Assembly: GCA_963732925.1 (NCBI GenBank)
Contig: CAVTBJ010000005.1
Span: 124,001 to 188,000, forward strand
DNA: 64,000 nucleotides
Origin: DASZRZ01 sp963732925
GTDB lineage: Bacteria; Acidobacteriota; Terriglobia; Terriglobales; Acidobacteriaceae
Direction: 5' to 3'
This document shows, piece after piece, positions 26,349 through 34,570 of the stretch. Made by a program: the position numbers and the translations under genes. The notes beneath the pieces were generated by a model that saw only the letters and a program-made list of their open reading frames with translations, was not told the origin of the DNA and ran no database searches. Every line of letters starts with the position of its first letter. Position 1 is the first letter of the stretch.

Positions 26349-26633
26349 TCAGTCTTCCACGCTGATGCGCAGAGACCGCAGGAACTTTGCGTCGCTGGAA
26401 TTAACCCGAAACTCGGGGTCGGAGCCGTCTCCGCCAGACGCGCTGGCAACCCGGGAAGCCGTGGTGTCCGTCTCCTGCTTGTTAAACCCGATAGTTGCCT
26501 CGAGAACCAGAAAAATGTCATAACCTCCCGCTTTGATCCGAGCGATGACCTCGGCGATCTGTTCGGAGTCGGAAAGCGAATCGTTAATCGCCTCGCCGAG
26601 TTCCTTCATCAACTGTTTCAACTGCGGATCCAC
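26349..26633 (-). CDS. Conserved-looking small protein, 94 aa, function unknown
   Basis: A soluble acidic protein: an N-terminal helical region (MDPQLKQLMKELGEAINDSL), a stretch IAEVIARIKAGGYDIFLVLEATIGF that looks like a helix-strand unit, and a Ser/Ala-rich C-terminus. I cannot assign a family. Codon pattern and clean boundaries suggest a real gene. It is upstream of glgC on the same strand with a 220-nt gap (26129-26348) in which I see no gene. Confidence 0.65.
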   Translation of the reverse strand: MDPQLKQLMKELGEAINDSLSDSEQIAEVIARIKAGGYDIFLVLEATIGFNKQETDTTASRVASASGGDGSDPEFRVNSSDAKFLRSLRISVED

Positions 26634-26832
26634 TTCTTACTCCTTTCCCCAGCCAGGTGGCGCCGGACACAGAATATCGTGACTCGATAAGAGCACTTTA
26701 CACGCTTGGATGCAAGGCCGCGAGATCGAGCATGCCGCTTGCAGATTTCCTGAGGTTTTGCTGAGCTTTAGCTGCACTGGGCCCCATACGTTTGCCAAGA
26801 ACAGCGGCTCTATTCCATGGTGGAAGCGCTGG

Positions 26833-26838
26833 TACAAT
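26833..26838 (+). promoter_or_regulatory. Putative extended -10 (TGGTACAAT)
   Basis: TACAAT preceded by TGG ends 3 nt before the ATG at 26842 and 6 nt before the GTG at 26845. The 6-nt spacing matches other likely leaderless genes in the window and favours the GTG. Confidence 0.5.
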
Positions 26839-26841
26839 CGG

Positions 26842-27207
26842 ATGGTGGGCGGAACCTCAGCAGCGGAGCGGACCCGGACGCCGGGTGCGGGCACCAAGGC
26901 CCGAATCCTGGGACGGGTAGCGGTACGACAGCTTGGAAGCAGCCGCCTGGGACGGGCAACTGCCAATGCGGCCTCGGCGACTCTGAGATCGCTGGGCCGG
27001 GCGGCACAGATCCTGTTTCTGCAGGTTGCCGGGTTGTTCTTCATGGCTTTTGCCGTCATCGGGGGAATCGCCCTGGTATCCGAATACCGCGCCTACGTGG
27101 CGGGCAAGATCGGGCCTGGGCGCAGCGTGGTGGCCCTCGTGTTTGTTGTGCTGTTCGCCTGGTTTGGACTTAGCTCGTTCCTGCGGGCGGGACAAAAGTT
27201 GCACTAG
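26842..27207 (+). CDS. Small two-helix membrane protein, unknown function
   Basis: About 121 residues: a basic, Ala/Arg-rich N-terminal half (ERTRTPGAGTKARILGRVAVRQLG) followed by two membrane helices (LFLQVAGLFFMAFAVIGGIALV and VVALVFVVLFAWFGLSSFL). The frame is open further upstream, but the -10 box at 26833-26838 places the start at ATG 26842 or GTG 26845. The mutase gene follows 14 nt later and may be co-transcribed. No family recognised. Confidence 0.65.
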   Translation: MVGGTSAAERTRTPGAGTKARILGRVAVRQLGSSRLGRATANAASATLRSLGRAAQILFLQVAGLFFMAFAVIGGIALVSEYRAYVAGKIGPGRSVVALVFVVLFAWFGLSSFLRAGQKLH

Positions 27208-27221
27208 AGACCTGAAACTGC

Positions 27222-28904
27222 ATGTCCGAACCACCCAGGTCGGAGAAGACCCGCAGTAAGAAGCCGGGCAAGGCCGGTTCTGAGTCCACTTCCGCTTCCC
27301 GTCCCCCCGAAACAATCGATGATCTCAGGAAGATCACTGGCTCGGAGATTCCCGTCGGCTCGGTTTACGCGCCGGAAGATCTACCCGGCTGGGATTATGA
27401 GCGCCAGGACGGATATCCCGGGCAGTATCCCTTCACGCGGGGCGTCCAGCCCACCATGTACCGCGGCCGGCTTTGGACCATGCGCCAGTATGCCGGCATG
27501 GGGGACGCGGAGGAATCGAACCGGCGTTACCGCTACTTGCTGGAGCACGGCACCACTGGCCTTTCCGTAGCATTCGACCTGCCCACCCAGATCGGCATGG
27601 ACTCCGATCACCCCATGGCCCAGGGAGAGGTGGGCAAGGTCGGAGTGGCGATCGACTCGATTGAGGATATGGAACGGCTGCTGGAGGGGATCCCTCTGGA
27701 AACCATTTCAACTTCCATGACCATCAATGCCACGGCGGCAATCTTGCTCTCGCTGTATGTCGCGGTGGCAAGGCGCCGGGGAAACGATGTGCGCAAGCTG
27801 TCGGGCACGGTACAGAACGACATTCTGAAGGAATACATAGCGCGCGGGACGTATATCTATCCTCCGCGACATGCCATGCGGCTGGTGACCGACCTGTTTG
27901 CTTTCTGCCGCGAGCAGGCGCCGGAGTGGAACACGATTTCAATTTCTGGGTACCACATGCGGGAAGCAGGATGCACGGCAGTACAGGAGGTGGCATTCAC
28001 CCTGACCGACGGGATCACCTACGTGCAGGCAGCGCTGGATTCCGGACTGGATGTGGACGAGTTCGCCCCCCGGCTGTCGTTTTTCTTCGCCTGCTTCAGC
28101 AATTTTCTGGAGGAGGTGGCGAAGTTTCGTGCGGCACGCCGAATGTGGGCGCGCATGATGCGGGAGCAGTTCCAGGCCAGGAACCCGCGCTCCTGGATGC
28201 TGCGCTTCCATACTCAGACCGCCGGGTCTTCCCTGACGGCCCAGCAGGCGGAAAATAACATCGTTCGCACCGCGCTGCAGGGCATGGCGGCGGCGCTGGG
28301 CGGAACGCAATCTCTTCATACCAATTCCTACGACGAGGCTCTGGCCCTGCCCACCGAAGAGGCCGCGCGCATCGCGCTGCGCACGCAGCAGGTGCTGGCC
28401 TATGAGTCCGGGGTGGCGAACACGGTGGACCCGCTGGCGGGTTCCTACTATGTGGAATGGCTGACCGACCAGATCGAAGAACGTGCCCGCGAGTCGATGA
28501 ACAAAATCGCAGCCCTAGGCGGAATGCTCAAGGCCATTGAGCGGGGATTCGTACAGCAGGAGATTCAGAATGCTGCTTATGCCTACCAGCAGGCCGTGGA
28601 CCGGGCGGAGCAGGTGGTGGTGGGCGTCAACCGCTTCCAGGTCGAAGAAGAAAAACCGATCGCAATCTTCCGCGCCGATCCCCAACTGGAGCGCAAGCAG
28701 ATCGAGCGTCTCCAGGCCCTGCGGCAACGCCGCGATTCCGCCTCCTGGCGGGCTTCCCTGCAGGCCGTGGAGGAAGCGGCACGCACAGACGCCAACCTGC
28801 TGCCACACCTGATTCACGCAGTGGAAAGCTATGCCACGGTAGGCGAGATCTCCGACACGCTGCGGCGGGTATTTGGCGAGTACAAGGAAGCGGTGGTGGT
28901 GTAG
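27222..28904 (+). CDS. Methylmalonyl-CoA mutase family, large (catalytic) subunit
   Basis: This 560-residue protein is the TIM-barrel catalytic part of an adenosylcobalamin-dependent acyl-CoA mutase. The Ser/Lys-rich tail (1-30) leads to the substrate-binding block YPFTRGVQPTMYRGRLWTMRQYAGMG, then GLSVAFDLPTQIGMDSDHP, GTVQNDILKEYIARGTYIYPP and HTNSYDEALALPTE. The TMY tyrosine and following residues fit methylmalonyl-CoA rather than isobutyryl-CoA mutase, though that needs alignment. It has no B12-binding domain, so it belongs to the split type with a separate cobalamin subunit of about 140 residues, which is not in the neighbourhood. Confidence 0.92.
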   Translation: MSEPPRSEKTRSKKPGKAGSESTSASRPPETIDDLRKITGSEIPVGSVYAPEDLPGWDYERQDGYPGQYPFTRGVQPTMYRGRLWTMRQYAGMGDAEESNRRYRYLLEHGTTGLSVAFDLPTQIGMDSDHPMAQGEVGKVGVAIDSIEDMERLLEGIPLETISTSMTINATAAILLSLYVAVARRRGNDVRKLSGTVQNDILKEYIARGTYIYPPRHAMRLVTDLFAFCREQAPEWNTISISGYHMREAGCTAVQEVAFTLTDGITYVQAALDSGLDVDEFAPRLSFFFACFSNFLEEVAKFRAARRMWARMMREQFQARNPRSWMLRFHTQTAGSSLTAQQAENNIVRTALQGMAAALGGTQSLHTNSYDEALALPTEEAARIALRTQQVLAYESGVANTVDPLAGSYYVEWLTDQIEERARESMNKIAALGGMLKAIERGFVQQEIQNAAYAYQQAVDRAEQVVVGVNRFQVEEEKPIAIFRADPQLERKQIERLQALRQRRDSASWRASLQAVEEAARTDANLLPHLIHAVESYATVGEISDTLRRVFGEYKEAVVV

Positions 28905-29006
28905 GCGCCTTCCGGCCGTCAAGGATCAGCCACTCGCCAAGAGAAACTTCGGCGCTACCGGGCCGCATCAATGGCTGCGGGCCGAGGCCAGGATCCAAGT
29001 GCGTTC

Positions 29007-29666
29007 CTAGTCTACGGGCGCGTCTTCACCGTGGCGTCGCAACAGTTGAGGCAAATTCTGCGAAAAGGCGGAGCGCGGAAGGACCATGTCGCAACCAGCG
29101 TCCAGGGCCTTCACCTTCAGGTCTCCTTGCACATGAGACAGGAAGCCGATGATCGTGGTTTCCTTCTTGAGCTCGCGCTTGAGTCTGGGAATGCTGGCCA
29201 GCGGCTTGGCGGCGGCGTTGTTTAAATCGAAAATCACCAGCGACGGCCGTTCAGCTCCATTTTCGCGAACCCGCTCCAGGATGTCCTTATCGGTCTTGAC
29301 GAACTCCACCTTTACGTTGAGCTTGCGGGCGGTTTCCTGAATCTTGGCCGCGAAAAACAGGTCTTCCACGAAGGCGAAGATGCGAGGCTGGGCATTCTCG
29401 TCGCGAGTCACCAGAGGCTCGGGCTCGGGCTGCAGGTACTGTCCCCGGGACTGTCCGTTGCCCTGAAAACCGGCGCGATAGCTGTGATCCATGGGAGCGG
29501 TAAAAATTCCGGGCTGGCGGGCTCGTTGCGGGCGTCCGGAATGCTGATTACGGGCGGGCTGCCCCGGTCTGCCGTTGCTGCCGTTGCTGCTGCTGCCGCC
29601 GCGGCGGTTACGCCGTCTGCGGCCCGTTCCTCCAGAGCCGGAGGGGTGCTTTGGTCCAAAACTCAT
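29007..29666 (-). CDS. RG-rich disordered protein with receiver-like domain
   Basis: About 219 residues. The first half is low complexity and strongly basic: GRRRRNRRGG, Ser/Gly/Asn runs and GRPQRARQPG, resembling RNA-binding RGG tails. The second half (about 95-215) has the alternating strand-helix pattern of a response-regulator receiver: LVIFDLNN carries an Asp at the phospho-acceptor position and FLSHV a Ser at the switch, but the conserved Lys is replaced in DMVLPRSAF. I infer a pseudo-receiver fused to an RNA- or DNA-binding tail. ATG at 29666 is preceded by AAGAGA; an in-frame upstream start lacks a Shine-Dalgarno. Confidence 0.8.
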   Translation of the reverse strand: MSFGPKHPSGSGGTGRRRRNRRGGSSSNGSNGRPGQPARNQHSGRPQRARQPGIFTAPMDHSYRAGFQGNGQSRGQYLQPEPEPLVTRDENAQPRIFAFVEDLFFAAKIQETARKLNVKVEFVKTDKDILERVRENGAERPSLVIFDLNNAAAKPLASIPRLKRELKKETTIIGFLSHVQGDLKVKALDAGCDMVLPRSAFSQNLPQLLRRHGEDAPVD

Positions 29667-30131
29667 GTTGTTCTCTTCAGCGCCCCGCACGGCACCGGGC
29701 GGCACCCGGAGGCGACCTGGGTTGATATGTCCGCTGAATGGAGCGGAATTTGTTTCCTTACGTGTTGTCAGCTCCGTTGGGGTTCAATCTCACTGCCAGG
29801 CACGCCCCCGGATAGTGGAAGCCAGGGTTCGAGCTCGATTTCTTCGTGATCGGTTCGCGTCCGCTTTCGCGCAAGGTGCGACAGCGCAGGGACCAGCACG
29901 GGAGAAGTGCCGTCGGAAGCCATAGTCATGGTATACGGGAAAGCTGTGGATGCGCAAGCCCAGATCTTTTTTCTTATGACCCAATAGGATACCGAACTTT
30001 TCCAGCCGCTCACGAAACTTTCCCGGCGAGAACTGGTTCTAATCCTTAGAGCCACTACGGAACGCGGGAGTTGTTTTCCGCGTGCCGATGAAAAGTCACT
30101 CAGAATGGGAACTTGAATTCCGGGAGAGCTC
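29667..30131. other. 465-nt region without a convincing gene
   Basis: Frames on the minus strand from about 30133 to 29768 contain protein-like stretches (LVPALSHLARKRTRTDHEEIELEPW) but no good start or family. It could hold a damaged small gene. Two GGTTC-type T-arm lookalikes do not fold into a tRNA. Confidence 0.4.
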
Positions 30132-30599
30132 ATGTATCAGTTTCCCAATCATGTATGCGAAGTCTGCGGAACCCGCAAGCGCAAAGAGGGCAACTGGTTC
30201 CTGGTTACGCAGGATCGCCACCGCAATGTATTGCGGATTCTCTACTGGAGCGAAGGAGTCGCCCAACGGAAAAACGTCTGGGCGTGCTGCTCTCCCCAGC
30301 ATGTGCAGATGTTCATACAACGGTGGCTCGCTCCCGGGACGAATGACACGGTAATGGCACTTTCTGGAGCCACGGAAGTGATGAGCATGGCCCTGAACGC
30401 GGAGTTGGAGCAACACTTGAAGTCTGCGCTGACCGCCGAAGCGCAGATTAGCGAGGAGGCGTTGAGCAACGGCTTTGTATTCGAGGAGAAGTCTACACAG
30501 TCCATTCTGGATGCGGTGGAAGTCCTGCTCCAGGGATATGGATCGGATCTGGAAGACGACGACAGCGCAGCCGAAGACTCAGCGACTTTTGACTCTTGA
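30132..30599 (+). CDS. Unrecognised soluble protein with N-terminal CxxC and CC motifs
   Basis: This 155-residue protein opens MYQFPNHVCEVCGTRKRKEGNW and has a second cysteine pair in VWACCSPQHVQMFIQRW, which together could bind zinc as a treble-clef or ribbon. The C-terminal half is helical and ends in an acidic tail (DLEDDDSAAEDS). GGGAGAG precedes the ATG. The N-terminal part resembles a small zinc-ribbon adaptor, but I cannot name a family. Confidence 0.7.
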   Translation: MYQFPNHVCEVCGTRKRKEGNWFLVTQDRHRNVLRILYWSEGVAQRKNVWACCSPQHVQMFIQRWLAPGTNDTVMALSGATEVMSMALNAELEQHLKSALTAEAQISEEALSNGFVFEEKSTQSILDAVEVLLQGYGSDLEDDDSAAEDSATFDS

Positions 30600-30671
30600 G
30601 GACTGCGCTCAATGAGGGCAACAACCGGCACTCCCTGCCACATAGAAAAAAGCGCTCGCCAGGGAATCCGA

Positions 30672-31082
30672 TTAGGAGTCCTGCTCCTGAACGCCTGCGG
30701 GCTGTTCCCCTCCGCGTCCGGATCTGCGTTGTAGCAGCAGCTCCGCCGTCGAGAGGCCCCAGTGAAGCGCCGTTACGGCGTCTTTGTCATTGGAGTCCAT
30801 GATACGGCGCACCCGTTGGTCCCAGAGCGAAGAGGCTTCTGCAACGTCAGCGCGGGAACCGAACATCAGCTCTCGCAGAGTCTTTCCGAAAGCGGCGGAA
30901 ACTTCGCGCAGGGTTCCCAGCTGGGGATTGGTGTCTCCTTTTTCGAGATGCACCACTCCCGACTGGCTTATTCCGGCAGCTTCGGCAAGTTGCTGCTGCG
31001 ACCAGCCGCGTGCGAGCCGCCAGTCGCGAATCCGTCTGCCGATCTCAACCCATGTGAAGTCTGCAATACGCGGATCATTCAT
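30672..31082 (-). CDS. XRE-family transcriptional regulator
   Basis: This 136-residue protein has a Cro/CI-type helix-turn-helix (about 13-70): IGRRIRDWRLARGWSQQQLAEAAGISQSGVVHLEKGDTNPQLGTL. The C-terminal part (about 80-136) is helical with no known effector domain. Target unknown. It diverges from the NTF2-like gene across a 441-nt region. Confidence 0.88.
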   Translation of the reverse strand: MNDPRIADFTWVEIGRRIRDWRLARGWSQQQLAEAAGISQSGVVHLEKGDTNPQLGTLREVSAAFGKTLRELMFGSRADVAEASSLWDQRVRRIMDSNDKDAVTALHWGLSTAELLLQRRSGRGGEQPAGVQEQDS

Positions 31083-31382
31083 AACGGTGTCCTGCCATAT
31101 CGGTGCCCAGTTCGATGCCGCGAGGCAGGCAATGACACCGATTCAGGGCCCATGTGGACTCCGAAAGGCTGACGTAGAGTACAACTACTTGGCAAGCGGA
31201 ACCAAGGGCTAAAAGTCATAAAAATCATTTTGAGATGAGGTCGGCCGATCGACTGCCTCCTCGGACGGACGGCATCCCAATGGCGCCGGAACTTATGTAA
31301 CGTTATTTTAATGAATGTATTACGGATCGTCCGCTGGGCTGTTCGCAGACTCAACCCTGTGTCCTTTGCACAATTCCCAAGA

Positions 31383-31402
31383 CCCCCCAAAAAAGTGGGG
31401 GG
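31383..31402. repeat. C6/G6 hairpin with A-rich loop
   Basis: Six C, an A6GT loop and six G. On the minus strand the loop becomes a T6 run. It could be an extrachromosomal-type repeat remnant or a weak terminator for the XRE side. Confidence 0.4.
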
Positions 31403-31511
31403 CACAATCCAGTCCCAGGGAGGAATTTTCGCGCCCCGCCACCGCCCCGCCAGCCCTGGGTGGGCAAGCGGCATTGAGCGGATGCCCGCCGAATTCCGTT
31501 AGGACGTCCGT

Positions 31512-31517
31512 TAGAAT
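31512..31517 (+). promoter_or_regulatory. Putative -10 (TAGAAT) of NTF2-like gene
   Basis: The box ends exactly 6 nt before ATG 31524, with no Shine-Dalgarno between, consistent with a leaderless mRNA. Confidence 0.45.
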
Positions 31518-31523
31518 GCTGTC

Positions 31524-31991
31524 ATGAGAAGGGTTCCGGTACTGCTGGCCCTGCTTCTGTTGTCCGGGGGCTGTTTCTCCTGCACAATCTGGAAAAATCC
31601 TCCAAGAGGGTGGGGCGGAGCCACCGGAGGCGAACAACTGGAGCGGCAGCTCTGGAAAGAAATTTCCCAGCAACACTGGTCTTCGGTGCAGAGACACCTG
31701 GCGTCCAACTTCACCCTGACCACACCCGCGGGCTTCTATGGGCCCAAAGAGGCACTGGAGTTCTGGAAGCAGCTTCAACTGCAGGACTATTCACTGGGTA
31801 ATTTCCAGCTCCAACCCAATGGCGCGGACGTGACTGTGGCCTACACCATCTCAGTGAGCGGAAGCAATGGAAGCGGCGACGGACCGGCGTCGGGAGGCGT
31901 TCCCGCATATGTAATGAGTGTGTGGCAGGAGGTTGGAACCCGCTGGCTGCTGATTGCGCAGTCGATGCATCCCGCCAGAAAAACTCCCTGA
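31524..31991 (+). CDS. Exported NTF2-like (SnoaL/DUF4440-type) protein
   Basis: This 155-residue protein has an N-terminal hydrophobic signal (VPVLLALLLLSGGCFSC) whose Gly-Gly-Cys could be a lipobox. The mature part follows the cone-shaped NTF2-like pattern: LERQLWKEISQQHWSSVQRHLASNFTLTTPAGFYG, then a strand-rich C-terminal half ending RWLLIAQSMHPA. Such domains act as small-molecule binding or isomerase modules. Function unknown. Confidence 0.75.
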   Translation: MRRVPVLLALLLLSGGCFSCTIWKNPPRGWGGATGGEQLERQLWKEISQQHWSSVQRHLASNFTLTTPAGFYGPKEALEFWKQLQLQDYSLGNFQLQPNGADVTVAYTISVSGSNGSGDGPASGGVPAYVMSVWQEVGTRWLLIAQSMHPARKTP

Positions 31992-32262
31992 CAGAGCCGG
32001 CCACCGGACTTGGCGAAATTCAGCTAATCGTACCCTGCCCCGGCAATCGTTCGCCCGGTCCACCTTCCCCGTTTTTCAACTCTTCTTCGAAAGCAGGTAC
32101 TTCCCACTCGGGCAATTGCGCATCTCTACTTCTTACGCCGTTGAAGGGATGAGCGAGTGCTGGCCAACCGTATGGCCGGGCACCAGGAGTTTTCGGCGCC
32201 ACCACCCGAGCGGCCGGCAGAGTAACATCCCTTCGGTAGCCGCAGGGACAAAGAGCGTGCAG
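31992..32262. other. 271-nt gap, possible minus-strand peptide remnant
   Basis: No confident gene. A short minus-strand frame ending at 32020 reads PEWEVPAFEEELKNGEGG, which looks protein-like but has no start signal or known family. Confidence 0.3.
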
Positions 32263-33100
32263 ATGATGGTGGAAAAAAACGAATCGGTGCGGCTAACGGC
32301 AGATGAAATTTACCAGCAGGTAATCTCCAGCGCCCGCCAGGAACTGGGCCGCTCCATACGCGGGCTGGCATTTTCGGGGATCGCTGGCGGGATCACCATG
32401 GGACTGACAGGCCTGAGTGTAGCCGCGGTACGGAGCGTACTGCCGGAATCCCAGGTCGCAGATCTGGTCGCTTATCTCTTTTTATCCAGTCGGGTTCATT
32501 GCGGTCATCATTGGGCGCGCCCAACTGTTCACCGAAAACACCCTGTATCCCGTGGTGCTGGTCTTGGGAAAGCCGCGCTTCCTGGATGACATGCTGCGCT
32601 TGTGGGGGACGGTATTTCTGGCAAACATCGCGGGCGCGCTGGCGTTCGCAGCTCTTGCCATCAAAACCGGCGCGGTAGGCCCGCGAATCGGAGAACAACT
32701 CGTACGGCTGGGGGCGGCCATGGTCGGCCCCTCGGGCGCGGCTCTCTTCTGGAGCGGAGTGATCGGGGGCTGGATTATTGCCCTGGTGGCCTGGTTGGTT
32801 TCCGCCAGCCAGTGGACCATCGGCCAGGTGGCGATCATCTGGCTGCTGACGTTTGTTGTAGGCGCGGGCCGCTTTGCCCACTGCATTGCCGGAAGCGGCG
32901 AAATTCTTTCGGCAGTGCTGGTGGGCCGGGTATCCGCTGGCAGCTATCTGCATTGGATTACTTTTGCCACGCTGGGCAACATTGCCGGCGGTGTCACCCT
33001 GGTGAGCCTGCTGAACTGGGGCCAGGTAAGAGCCGACCAGACGGACGTGTTCGATACCCAGCAGCAGACCCGTGGAGATGAGGAGAAGAAAGCAGCCTGA
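32263..33100 (+). CDS. Formate/nitrite transporter family channel, frameshifted
   Basis: This FNT-family (PF01226) membrane protein of about 278 residues has six helices. The N-terminal part has RGLAFSGIAGGITMGLTGLS, the middle GFIAVIIGRAQLFTENTLYPV (typical FNT block) and the C-terminal half FAHCIAGSGEILSAVL plus YLHWITFATLGNIAGGV. One extra T in a T5 run at about 32487 breaks the frame between VAYLF and YPVGF; removing it restores a normal protein. FNT pores carry formate, nitrite, hydrosulfide or lactate. The membrane-anchored SDR follows 32 nt later. ATG at 32263 or 32266. Confidence 0.85.
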
Positions 33101-33132
33101 GGCGCGGAGATTAAAATTCCAGGAGGTGAGGC

Positions 33133-34266
33133 GTGAAGATCAGAGGTCTGGCCCGAAAGGCCTACCAGCACCGGCGGGGAATCGCCGTCACCGTCGGGAT
33201 CGGAACCGCCGCTGCGGGTGTGGGAACTGCCTTCGCGGCAAGCAAGCTCCTGCAGCGAATCCGGCCCAGGCGCGACTTGCATGGCTGCGTGGTATTCATT
33301 ACCGGAGGCTCCCGCGGACTGGGCCTGGCGCTGGCTCATGAATTTGCAAGGGAGGGCGCGCGCATCGCCATCTGTGCCCGCGATTCCAGAGAGCTGGCAG
33401 CGGCGCGGGAGCAGTTGGTGCGCCGCGGCGCACAGGTACTGGCGCTCAACTGCGATGTAGGCAGCGACGAGGACGTGCACCAGGCGATTCGCGAGATTGT
33501 GCAGCACTACGGCGCCATCGACGTGCTGGTGAACAACGCAGGAATCATTTCCGTGGGACCCATGGATACGCAAAACCTGGTTGATTATCAGGAGTCGATG
33601 GACGTGATGTTCTGGGGCACGGTGTATCCCACGCTGGCCGTCCTGCCGCATATGCGGGCGCGAGGCAGCGGCCATATTGTGAACCTTACCTCCATTGGAG
33701 GTAAGGTCAGCGTTCCCCATCTGCTGCCTTACAGTTGCGCCAAGTTTGCCGCCGCCGGCTTTTCCGAGGGATTGCATGCCGAACTGGCGAAGGACGGCAT
33801 TGGCGTCACCACCGTGGTGCCGGGACTGATGCGCACGGGCTCGTATGTGAACGCATACTTCAAGGGCCGGATGCAGGCCGAGGAAGCCTGGTTCAGCGTG
33901 GCGTCTTCCCTGCCCCTGCTGGCGAAAAATGCCCGCCGCAGCGCACGGCAGATTGTGAACGCGGTGCGAAGCGGCCGGGCCGAGGTCACCATTACTCCAC
34001 AAGCCAAGCTGCTGGCGCTGGCCAATGGGCTGGCCCCCGGAGTGACCGCCGAACTGCTGGGACTGGCGAACCGGCTGCTGCCGGCATCGGAGGGCAACAG
34101 TGGAGAACGACACATCGGAAAAGATGTTGGCTCGGTGACGGCGCGTTCTCCCCTGACTTACCTGGGGCGCAAGGCTGGCCACAAATTAAATCAGTACAGC
34201 GACGAAGGCATGGCGGATGCAGGCTCCGTCGTCAAAACGGGAAAGCCCGCCAGCCGACCCGCCTAG
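33133..34266 (+). CDS. Membrane-anchored SDR family oxidoreductase
   Basis: This 377-residue protein has an N-terminal hydrophobic anchor (about 17-38, AVTVGIGTAAAGVGTAFAAS), an SDR domain with TGGSRGLGLALA (about 57-68), NNAG, SIGGKVS and YSCAK, and a C-terminal extension of about 110 residues that is not part of the usual fold. The cofactor end and active site are complete. Relatives are annotated as general SDRs acting on steroids, lipids or sugars; the substrate is unknown. GTG start with AGGAGGT 7 nt upstream. Confidence 0.88.
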   Translation: MKIRGLARKAYQHRRGIAVTVGIGTAAAGVGTAFAASKLLQRIRPRRDLHGCVVFITGGSRGLGLALAHEFAREGARIAICARDSRELAAAREQLVRRGAQVLALNCDVGSDEDVHQAIREIVQHYGAIDVLVNNAGIISVGPMDTQNLVDYQESMDVMFWGTVYPTLAVLPHMRARGSGHIVNLTSIGGKVSVPHLLPYSCAKFAAAGFSEGLHAELAKDGIGVTTVVPGLMRTGSYVNAYFKGRMQAEEAWFSVASSLPLLAKNARRSARQIVNAVRSGRAEVTITPQAKLLALANGLAPGVTAELLGLANRLLPASEGNSGERHIGKDVGSVTARSPLTYLGRKAGHKLNQYSDEGMADAGSVVKTGKPASRPA

Positions 34267-34570
34267 AGACTTGCCAGGGGACGCTATCTTGCCCGCGGAC
34301 ATGGTCCGGTGCGAGCGGCTCTACAGAATGGTGTTTTCCCGTCCACTATGTTGATGCACAATGTCAAACCACACTCGGGGCCGAATCCGCCTGCCAGCCA
34401 GCCGTCGGCCCCAGTCGAAGACCCCCCAGCCGAAAATCCGCCACTGCGAGACCCGCCGGTGCAAGACCCGCCACTGCAAGACCGCCGCACCGGCCGCCAG
34501 CCGATACTCCCGTGCGCGAGCCGGGACGCAAGGTGGCCTCTCCTTTTGCGTCGCAGCGCTGATCGGTGCT
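34267..34570. other. 304-nt gap with Pro-rich tandem repeat
   Basis: Holds the 15-bp repeat at 34420-34482. An open frame runs through it on the plus strand from about 34348, but it continues antisense into hpnI, so a real gene is doubtful. Confidence 0.4.
34420..34482 (+). repeat. 15-bp imperfect tandem repeat, about four units
   Basis: Units follow GACCCGCCACTGCAA with substitutions; in the open plus-strand frame they read DPPAE, NPPLR, DPPVQ, DPPLQ. Confidence 0.6.

Larger units (their letters stand above)
31083..31523. other. 441-nt intergenic region with hairpin
   Basis: Contains an AT-rich stretch at about 31295-31325 and a G/C hairpin at 31383-31402. No credible gene. Confidence 0.5.

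Noticed and set aside
29770..29860. Two T-arm-like GGTTC motifs suggesting a tRNA.
   Set aside because: No acceptor or anticodon stem can be formed around either one, and the T-stems do not pair.
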